From the NCBI RefSeq assembly GCF_000003815.2, contig NC_049994.1:10913736-10977735 (forward strand): a stretch of 64,000 nt of DNA, written 5' to 3'. Positions 1-9,270 of the stretch are shown piece by piece. A model generated the notes under the pieces. That model searched no databases, had not been told where the DNA came from, and was given only the letters and a program-made list of their open reading frames with translations. Source of the DNA: Branchiostoma floridae (Eukaryota; Chordata; Leptocardii; Amphioxiformes; Branchiostomatidae). A program made the translations under genes and the position numbers. The stretch's first letter is position 1. Every line of letters begins with the position of its first letter.

Positions 1-489
1 TTCTTTCTTGTATGCATTGTGATGTTAACCCTAAATATCATCTACTACATATACGTCTTCAAAAAATAATCTTGATAAAACTATGTTTATAAATGATAAA
101 TTTTTTGTGGCTTTGGAGGTTTTTTTCGGGTTTCATTTTTGTTTAGTCGAAGAGTTTGTAAGATGCCTTATTGAATGTTTGCAAAGGTGTACAACTTCGA
201 TCTTTACATGGAAACTATCTTGAAAGGCCCTTTCTGTTCTCTTACATTATACATGTACGGAAGCTACTACAATTGACACTTGGTAATTGCTTATTAAACT
301 GATAGAATTACCATCTTTTTCAAATCATGGTCAACTGTATCTTAGAAAATTGTAGGCAAGCGAATAAAAGAACTATCACTCACTATATGTTGACTGTAAA
401 TGAGCAAATTAAAGAAGCATCCTTGAAGGACACTACATGTATTGTAGAAGGAATTGATTCCCTAAGTAGCCCAGTAGGCAAGAATACTA

Positions 490-595
490 AGGCTGAGTAC
501 CATCCTCTGTAGTGACCGCTGGCTCAATCCTTTCACTTTCGTTAGCAAGAAAAATGATTGAGCCAGCAGTCACAACAGAGGATAGTACTCAGGCT
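490..595. repeat. Fold-back (hairpin) element
   Basis: Two arms of about 40 bases, 490-529 and 556-595, are inverted copies of each other with few mismatches and a 26-base loop. Each arm runs from GGCTGAGTAC-like sequence to GGCTCAATC. This is the form of a short palindromic MITE. No coding sequence of note surrounds it. Confidence 0.85.
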
Positions 596-762
596 AGAGA
601 ATACTATGTAGGTGATCCTCAATAAATGAGATGGTGAATCAAACGTAAAAATGTGTTATTCGTAAAAATGTGTCTGCCTTTGGTGAGTGTTATTACTTTA
701 TGTTAACAACGTTGCTGAAGAAGTTTCAAGGTGGTATTGTTTTTAGTCTGTTTGTTCTGCGG

Positions 763-1190
763 CCAAAAATGTTGATTTTTCAAAAGTGTCCGAAATAGGC
801 AAACTATGGTATCGTTGGAAAGGTCTCTTGGTGGGGAGTTGAACACTGCAATCCGTTTTTTGATAGCTCTTGTTGTTGGCGAGTTATTTGCGTTTATAGC
901 TAAGCACCGATAACAGTAACCAAAAATGTTGATTTTTCAAAAGTGTCCGAAATAGGCAAACTATGGTATCGTTGGAAAGGTCTCTTGGTGGGGAGTTGAA
1001 CACTGCAATCCGTTTTTTGATAGCTCTTGTTGTTGGCGAGTTATTTGCGTTTATAGCTAAGCACCGATAACAGTAACCAAAAATGTTGATTTTTCAAAAG
1101 TGTCCGAAATAGGCAAACTATGGTATCGTTGGAAAGGTCTGTTTGTGGGGAGTTGAACACTGCAATCTGTTTTTTGATAGCTCTTCAACT
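763..1190. repeat. Tandem repeat, 157-base unit, about 2.7 copies
   Basis: Units begin at 763, 920 and 1077 with CCAAAAATGTTGATTTTTC. The first two are nearly identical. The third is slightly diverged (GTTTGTGG for CTTGGTGG) and stops near 1190. No long reading frame is present in the unit. Confidence 0.9.
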
Positions 1191-2488
1191 CCTTGTTGTA
1201 AACTGCCTAAAGGTGTAACACACCAGGCTTGTACTTTGACTTTGACCTTATTCAGATCCACTTGAAGAGAACATGTACCTGTCTAATGGCTGCAACATCT
1301 GAGCATTTCAGGGGACTCAAACCCCTGACCTTTGAGCCAGACACCCTCCCCTTGCACTATGGGGTGCCACGATAGCAACAGTGCAGGGAATTTTAAGAAA
1401 AAGTCGGAATATTAAAGAGGAACGTGATTGTTGACTTCTTGTTCAGTTATGCTTAGGTTGTGTACATAAAGGGTATAAGCCTAACAGTGCCGTAACACCA
1501 TATGTCTACTACTTCACTCTCTCTGTCCATATGCCCCTGGATTTAAAATTGTAAATGGGGCCAAGGAAAACGAACTGGTACCAATAGGAATACTGGTATG
1601 AAGAGTGGCATTGGTATGATGAAATAATGGAGATTTTATTCAAATTCTAAATGGAAACATGAAATAGGGTTTGTACAAAGTGGAGTGATGCCTTGTTCAG
1701 CACCAAGGACAGTACCACCGTATGAAGCCACACAACCTGCAGTTTTTGGTTGAATTGACAGAGGGCAGCGCTGAATGGAACAACTGCACAGACCTTTTAT
1801 AGAGGAAAAGAAATCTTAATCTGAAAGCAAACATTGTACACGTATATTTTAAGTGATTGGGGAAATTATGCATTTTGGCTAAGACACATGCCTGCTATCT
1901 CTAAGAGGTAGCAATCCATTATCTATATGAATTATCTTTGACTCGAACATAGAACACTCTCACGATGTTAATGTCCAAAAGCACCTTCATTTTCATTGAA
2001 CAAACATTTACAGGACATTAGAACAATCAAATATAACAAAGAGCAACATATTGAACAATCTAATCTATCATTCAACAAAAAGTAGATACATGTATATGAA
2101 GATTAACAATGTCTTTGTTACAAAAGAAATGAAAGTTCGATACATTTTGTAGTAAGAATAATTCCACTTCGTGAGAAATCTTTTCTCCATCTTAAGAAGA
2201 GGCCTCTAGCAAACTTGATCTTACCCTGATAAAACATCTGTTGACGACATTCTTTCTTGGTATTACACATTGCCATTGACCTCTGACCCTGTTTCTGACA
2301 CAAAACTTTACTGACAATAGATAGTTACAGATGCCATTTTTGCTGAGTTAAGATATACATAGAGTCACATTACGATGTTATAAATATCTATAATGTTATG
2401 GACATTGTGATGATGATGATAAGACTTTCAATGCCCACAACCTACCAAAGCATCTAATGACGAGGGAGTACAACCAGAAAAAATATTG

Positions 2489-4318
2489 CTACTTCTTTTT
2501 CTTCTTTTTTCCAGATTTCTTCCCTTTCTTGCCGGACTTTTTACCCTTCTTCTTTCCGGATTTCTTGCCCTTTTTGCCGGATTTCTTGCCGGATTTGCCG
2601 CGTTTTTTGTCCCCTTCTCGTGGGTACTCGTGCCCAGGTACGTATTCTACCCTTTGGCCTTGACAGTTAGACTGAAAAAAAAAAAGACAACGTCATTTAT
2701 TACCTCCATGAAATGTCATGGAGGTTATATTTTACCCTGCGTTTGTCTGTGTGTCTGTGTGTCTGTCTGTCTGTCTGTGTGTAAACAAGATAACTCATGA
2801 ACGGTTGGGTGGATTGGTTTCATACTTGGTGTGTTGGTAGTGTGTGACAAAAGCTGGAAATGATTAGATTTTGGGCCCCCTAGCTGCTACCCTTGGTACT
2901 GCAGCGCAACTTCCGGTTTTGCTATCTCGGTGTTCTGAACATGCTATGGTCACGATTTTGAAGTATTAGATAGCTCTTGTGCTCAGGAAGTAATGATATA
3001 AGTTTGGGCCCCCTAGCATCTAGTTTTGGGATAGCAGGGGCATTTTTGTCAAAAACTTCTGAAGACGATAACTCAAGAAGGGAATAATGGATTTTCATGA
3101 TTTTTGGTATATAGGTACCTTAGACAATGTTTTATAAGATAAGATACTTATTATGCAAAATGGGAGTACATTTGCATAATTAATGAGAATATTCTATCAT
3201 AGCAGTTTTTCAATGTATCTCTTGTTCCAGACATGCTATGGTCTTGATATTTAGGTGGTAGATAGCTTTTAGTGCCATAAAAAAGTGGGGCAAGTTTCAG
3301 GCCCCTAACATTTAATTGTGGAACTGCAGGGGCGTTTTTGTCAAGACACTCCAAAGAGGATAACTGTAGAAAGGAACGACGGATTGCCTGCATTTTAGGC
3401 ATGCAGGTAGCTTAGGCAAAGATGTTCATAATGATATTCATGTTAAGCAAATGAGGACTTAATTTGCATAATTAATGAGGAAATTGTATAATTCCATTGT
3501 TTTCAATAGCTGGACCTCAATACATGTAACACATGTTGATTATGATAGGTGGAAAATAAGCAGATAACAAATATGGTAATGAGGAACTTCTTTGCATAAT
3601 TTATGTAGAAATTGTAATTTATGTAGAAATTGCAAAACCGCTTTATGATTAATAATGGGAATTTCATAATTGTGACATGTGTACGTTAGTCAATGATGAA
3701 CGACACCATGCATAAATTATGTTAATGTGTTAGTCAATTGCATGAAATTGACGAAAGCTCTAAATTTTCATGGAGGTATGAGGTCGCCGAACTCTAGTTT
3801 ATCTATTTTTTTTTTTTTTAATTTTGTATACAGGGTTGAATACACTCAGTGTGTTGATGATATAAGAAGCACTTTATCATAATAGATGATTGGGCTTTTC
3901 TTGTATTTGTATGACACGCAGGATCAAACAATACTACACATTATGAATATTCTTTCCGTTCAGGTCACTAAATTCTTACGGTTGACTGAATGAATTGCGG
4001 GATTATTTTCGTGTCTGTGTGTGCGTGTGCACGTTTGTCTATTTTTCCGCTCATATTGGCCAATATAACCCAAGAAACTATGAATGGATTTTGATGCCAT
4101 TTGGTGCATAAATATGCCCTGGGAAGACAAAAATAACTCTATGTCTCTGCCACTACCCGTGACGCGTAAGATCTCTTGTTCATGTTCAGGTACGCCTTCT
4201 TGCGATTTCTTACCTGATTGCACATGCGGCATATGTCCGGTGCCTTCATCTCCCCCGGGAACTCTCCATGTAGACATTCCTTGCAATACCGGGTTCCACA
4301 GTATCGACACATGTAGCT
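2489..4318 (-). CDS. Cysteine-rich protein with lysine-rich tail (last two exons)
   Basis: Two minus-strand exons join in phase 0. The upstream exon, 4318-4214 (35 codons), has an acceptor ending CATTACAG and donor CAG|GTAAGA. It encodes a dense cysteine array (C-x2-C-x4-C-x2-C, then C-x2-C) that resembles a zinc-binding module. The terminal exon, 2671-2489, follows a polypyrimidine tract of 12 T ending in CAG. It encodes 60 residues and a TAG stop. It begins with SNCQGQRVEYVPGHEYPREG and ends in a repeated KSGKKGKK tail with six final lysines. The joint reads CRMCNQ-SNCQGQR, extending the cysteine pattern across the intron, which supports the pairing. I do not recognise the family. Exons further upstream on the minus strand are uncertain. 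Confidence 0.6.
2699..3800 (-). mobile_element. 1.1-kb dispersed repeat, copy 1 (in an intron)
   Basis: One end carries TTACCTCCATGAAATGTCATGG and the other ends CATGGAGGTATGAGGTCGCCGAACTCTAGTTT. A second copy of similar length lies in opposite orientation at 40527-41627. The interior holds a (GTCT)n stretch and phrases such as GGCCCCCTAGC that recur in fragments at 23.8, 53.4 and 54.1-55.2 kb. No transposase is visible, so this is a non-autonomous element. It lies inside the intron of the cysteine-rich gene. Confidence 0.7.
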
Positions 4319-4395
4319 CTGTAATGAGGGAGAAAAGGAAACACTTGATAGTAATATACTCTGAAGTTTCAAGTATACTCTGAAGTTTCATTCTT

Positions 4396-4636
4396 TTTAC
4401 AAGGTATTCTGTGATTTGCTACATTATTTTTGCCTCGGTTGATCATAGATTTGCGTCCAATAAAGCTCTGTAATGAATCGGAAAAACAAACATTTGAGAG
4501 CAGGTCCTCTGTTTTTGGCAAACAGAGAGCTGCGTAGAACGCCCTGACCGGCCTTTCTCTCTTACAAGGTGTTTTGTGATTTGCTACATTATGCTTGTCT
4601 CGGTTAGTCATAGATTTGCGTCCGATAAAAGGCTTT
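4396..4636. repeat. Local duplication of a 75-base segment, period about 164
   Basis: The segments 4396-4467 and 4560-4636 are diverged direct copies (shared core GTGATTTGCTACATTAT and CATAGATTTGCGTCC). On the minus strand both translate to an IGRKSM-x-NR-x-K-x-NVANH-like peptide in an open frame. They could be decayed duplicate exons of the cysteine-rich gene, but no donor in the right phase joins them to the 4318 exon. Confidence 0.6.
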
Positions 4637-4755
4637 GTACGTTGAACTTTGGAGACTTTCAGACTCTTTCGGACCTCAATGTCACTCTCCACAATTGCAA
4701 ACGACACTGGTTGTGGAAATGCGACACCTATCGGCGGTTCGAGTTTCTGCACCTC

Positions 4756-6657
4756 CAGCTGTGTTATAAATGCATGAGTGACCGCGGGCGAGTCGGGTTA
4801 CCTGGTAGGTTTACCTGTCCATAGATCTGTGGTACGTCACTGTTTGTATGACTACCTCACCTCTGTTCCTAACATACGACCTGTTGTGACCTTGTACATA
4901 TCTAAGCAAATACTACGCGTTTAGGTTTACTTGTATGTTCTACAGTGTACAGTGGTAGATGGCAGAAACGGAGTTTTGGACGAAATGATTTCCTTTCAAT
5001 TCCTTAAGAAAACTGTTTCAGACGACTTATGCACAGGGTAAGTCTTTAGAAATTAAAGTAAGAATTAGACTCTCGGCCTTACTTCAAGAAATAAGATCAA
5101 GAAATAAAATTTAAAATCTTTCAACTCTTTTCTTTACTTTTTTGCGTTAAAAAGTAACGTCAAAGTATCATCCTGGTTGATTATGTGAAAGTGCTACAAC
5201 TTACGGTTAATCATTTACCATTGAAACTTTTTTCAATCGTACCTAAACTTGATTTATACACGTACATATACATATATACTGACAGGCCCAACATATCAAC
5301 CTTCCTTTCTACGCGTGCACTTTTCAGATTTCACTTAGCAGCCGAGCATAAAGCATTAACTACCTCAACACAATCGTGAAGTGGCTTTTAGTAGAACGCA
5401 ATACCCGTCAAACATTGGGGGAAAATGATACGTCCGGCTCAATACACTTTATCCAACTCATGTTGTTCTTTCACTACTGGTGCTGTAAAAATGAAAGCAA
5501 TATCTGGTCTTGAAAGCTGCTAGGTACCTACTATTGCTTTGGTGATTTCTCGACTATATCTGATTGCTACTTGTTATTTATTTGTTAACAAAAACGAATG
5601 TTTTTTGTTTACAAAAACGAATGTTTAGTAAACGCTGTCCTGACCCAGTTGCGACTGTCCTACAGCGTGTTCTGTATCTAGTTTTTAGGTCTACTCAATT
5701 ATGTCATAACAACCGTAGTCATGTTTTCTTAACACAGGTGTTGTGCTCTATTGTATAACAGCCGTCAGTTTTCTCAGGTGAATTCCGGGTAGTCTTTAAG
5801 CAATTTATCCCATTTCTCAATAGACGAATTACCGCCTTGAATGCCAACACGTACATGTAGGTAAAACATACGTATAGCAAGGTTCACGGTGTGTTTTGAC
5901 GGATGGTACCTTGTGTGTGTTTGACTTTTATTAGGTTGCTATTGCCGCTACTGTGTTTGCATTAAGATTAGACAAACATGGTGGCTTACAAGGACTTGGT
6001 CTTAACTAAATAGGGGGCTAGATCCTCTAACATGATAGAGAAATTTGACGATTGCAGACATTCCAAAGTACATGACCTTTATACTCTTCTATACAACAAA
6101 TTTAATTCAGGATACATTTCACTTCCGTCGGTAACCACGTTTTTGAAGACGGATACGATTCAACGTAAAAAGATAATATTTTTTCTTCTTTGCTGTCTTT
6201 CAAGCTTTTATTTGCGTGGGTAAATACCTAATGATCATAGAAACATTTGTTCAGCGTCGCTGTCCACACATATTCCTGTGTACCTTTCTCTTGAAATAGG
6301 CTGAAAAGAAAGCATTGTGGCCAACCAATACAGCAAGAAATACGATATTTTCTGCATTTTGTGATAGGAGAGGCCTGCTTAAAGGTTGTCGTCGTCTTCT
6401 TAAGTAATGTCAGCGGATAACATCTGCTTAAGTTCACAACACTGTTGTGTTAAGGTCAAACAGAAAAATCGTTTCGATCAACAAACAAAAAAACGAGTCC
6501 CTTTGCTGTGGCACCAAACAGCAGTGAGTTATGATACGCCCGACCGTGAATTGACAGAGGGTTCAAGTTAAAACATGAAGTACTAATTGGGCGACCTTTT
6601 GATTAAAACACTCGTATAAAGCAGCTAAACCAGTGTTTATGTGTTAAGTGTACATAC
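4756..6657. other. No supported gene; possible introns of the minus-strand gene
   Basis: AT-rich sequence with no convincing exon on either strand. If the 6658-7159 exons belong to the cysteine-rich gene, this stretch is intronic. Confidence 0.4.
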
Positions 6658-6750
6658 CGTATCCGTGGTAGTGCATCCCCATCTACACATCCTGGTTTCA
6701 AGAACCCTCCTTGGCAACAACTGGCATAAACGTCTGTTTCATCGAATGTC
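6658..6750 (-). CDS. Possible internal exon, cysteine-containing
   Basis: On the minus strand, an acceptor CAAACTTTAG at 6751 and a donor ACG|GTATGT at 6657 bound a 93-base, phase-symmetric exon. One frame stays open and encodes TFDETDVYASCCQGGFLKPG followed by CVDGDALPRI. The composition looks protein-like and cysteine-containing, like the downstream two-exon unit. Its phase does not fit directly to either neighbour proposed here, so membership in that gene is only a suggestion. Confidence 0.3.
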
Positions 6751-7015
6751 CTAAAGTTTGTGATTTTCGTCCGATTCCCGCCTCAAACTCCACCTGGAGG
6801 GATGACTCTATCTCCTCTAATCCCTTCTTGAGAGGCGATGTTACTTGTTGAGTGGTACCGCAAGACGTGCCGGTGAGGGGGCAAATCTTGCTGAGAGAGT
6901 TCGTGTCTTATCCTTCTCGGCTTAGCGTATCCTTAAGACAAGACGTCTTGAACAAGACATTCTTCTTGCCGTTGTCAGGAGGATCTGTCAGCGTCCGAGA
7001 GCCCTCCTCTCTCAC

Positions 7016-7159
7016 CTTTCCGACTCCGGTACAAGGTTGTGTGTGCCCGACCCCCTCCCGACTGACCCGCCATTCGGCGTCGCCTGAACCTTGTCCGTTG
7101 CTAGGCGACGGCGCCGCGCGGTTTGTACAGGCACGACAGATCACTGGTTGTTCAAACAT
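7016..7159 (-). CDS. Possible first coding exon of the minus-strand cysteine-rich gene
   Basis: An ATG at 7159 opens 48 codons that begin MFEQPVICRACTNRA and end GVGK, followed by a good donor AAG|GTGAGA at 7015. The C-x2-C near the start matches the cysteine-rich character of the downstream exons. The exon ends in phase 0. No transcript evidence is available and the connection to 4318-2489 is unproven. Confidence 0.35.
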
Positions 7160-7939
7160 GGCGGAGAATAGGGCGAGCGTTATTCACTGAAACACTCACC
7201 CTCCAACGACCGGCTGGGACAACAACGCTAATGTATATTGATTATAAAACCACATGAATACAATTCTACCCTTTTAGCCACAACAAACTTCTTCTACGTT
7301 GCAATAAAACATTAATCTCATTTGTTAAAAGTACATATACTTTTATAATCACGCTCGTAAAATGTTGTTCTCTTAATGACTTTTTGATTACCTTTCGTCA
7401 GCCATTGCTGTATTGCTTCCTAACAGAATTCAAATAGCAACGGCCGGATTTGCACAGAATTTGGCGGGGACCAATTTAAGGTACATTCTTACATATGGGC
7501 GAGTCTCCTAGAGAACACATCCGTATTTGAAATACTCAGGCACACTTAAACTGAAATTTAGGGACAAACATAAAATGCAAATATACGTAGGGAGAAGTGA
7601 AAATAGCTGAAAATTCCAATAGGAGCTGAGAAAAACATCATTAATACATATCCTTTATGTTGATATGATCGATTATGATCGATTATCAGACTTATTAGTA
7701 ACTTACTGCTATAAAATGGCTGAATCCAGATAAATCATATTAGGCCTCGACAACTCTTTACAGTCAGTACAAAGCGCCCTCTATATGAAATCAGAATACT
7801 GCAGACAGCATTTTGAACCAGAATCAAAAGACATTCCTGAATCTTCCATATTTTCGACAAAAATATCAAATACGTGAAACGATGTCAAAGATATTTTTAG
7901 TCTTATTTTATTTCAGACATTTGCTTTGAGACAACGGTC

Positions 7940-8290
7940 AATAGTCAACGTTTATAAACACATTTTATGTCAAACTGCTCTTTCTATAATCAAGAAAGAA
8001 AAGAGCTGTTCAAAGAGGCCATCAAATTCCATCCAAACTTTCTCACATTCACTGACAAAAAGAAAGCAGTTCACCTTTTAACATCACTAAACCCACACAT
8101 AATAGAAAAAGTGGGATCTTTCGTCTTCCACTGTCTTCGAAAAAGGAGTCGAACCCAATAACCCAGGATCTAGAGTTAGCTTTTACTAGTTTTAGACTAG
8201 AGTAGACACTTGTGTTATTGTATTTTACACTGTTTGAATCTATGTTACCTGCAATTAGCCCACGGGCAAGACTTTGCAATAAACTTGATT
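7940..8290 (+). mobile_element. LINE 3' fragment
   Basis: The frame at 7967-8161 reads SNCSFYNQERKELFKEAI and ends VGSFVFHCLRKR. This has the form of the extreme C-terminus of many non-LTR retrotransposon ORF2 proteins. A T-rich 3' UTR-like stretch with CAATAAAC near 8277 follows. A related end (KVGSFVFHFSRKKK) occurs near 24.73 kb. The rest of the element is absent, consistent with 5' truncation. Confidence 0.55.
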
Positions 8291-9270
8291 ATCTATATGA
8301 TAACTCAACATACAAATACGATTTGTAACATGATTCCTGTCATCAGTTGCCACACGTTGACTACAAATCTAACCCTTAATATTAAATCTCTTCTCAAACT
8401 TTACTCTATGAAATCGCGGCTCTGTGCATCCAAAAAGCGCCGTATAAAGGATAACACGATATACATTTACTAAAACAACTGCATACAATATACTCAAATA
8501 ACTGCATACAATGTCACATGGACTTACTGAAAAGGCACAATGACTTACACATAAGTTATTCTTTCTTACATAATCCTCACAAATGACAACGATCGAACTA
8601 ACCTTAGTGCAGTATTGAACATTAAGCTACAAAGATCTAGTTTAAATTGTTAGGGGTGGGCTATGTCCAAAATAACGGTATGGTACTTTGATGCAAGAAT
8701 ATGTCATCTGAATTGGAAGAGATAAGAATAAAAAAATTGCTTAATTTCCCCTCTCTGTCGTTTAAAATGGAATAGTCCGACATCAATATAATAGTCGTTC
8801 GTGGATTTTCTATTGAATGCAAACGTAACTTTGGTGTAAAATAAGCATCCTTGAAGTAATATGACTCTAGGATATAATCCGCTTTTTGTGTAATATTGTG
8901 TCAATTTTGGTGACCTATACAAAATGATGTTTTTGATTTTGATATTTATAACTTGATATCCTGTTCTATCCGTCCATAAATAAGATACGATCAGCAGAAA
9001 TAAAAATTCAGCTCCGTATACAGACGTATTCATGTTACATTCAGCATTGTGTACCGCTGATATTCAAAATGAATCTGAATGTCACAAAACAATATAAGAA
9101 ACAATGCTATTATACGACACTTACATCCATACGATAGCTTATACTTCTATCGTTCAAGTTGAATATTATTTTTCTCGATATTTTAATCTAAACTGTGTTT
9201 ATAATGCTACCTGTGGAGACAATAATAAGTTTGATAGTAGAAATCCGTAAACAACATTTTGTCTGTGTTT
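8291..9270. other. Spacer and likely 3' UTR of the 932-residue gene
   Basis: No gene seen. On the minus strand ATTAAA at 9187-9182 lies about 85 bases after the stop codon of the TRIM-like gene and could serve as its polyadenylation signal. Confidence 0.3.

Larger units (their letters stand above)
1..2488. other. Non-coding stretch at left edge
   Basis: Apart from the hairpin near 500 and the 157-base tandem repeat, I see no exon with acceptable splice sites or protein-like composition. The short reading frames here are compatible with chance. Confidence 0.5.

Noticed and set aside
327-512. 61-codon frame at the left edge
   Set aside because: It ends inside a hairpin element, has no splice support and no recognisable features.
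2457-2800. Plus-strand frames rich in phenylalanine and leucine
   Set aside because: They are the antisense of the lysine-rich terminal exon on the minus strand, which has a proper acceptor and stop.
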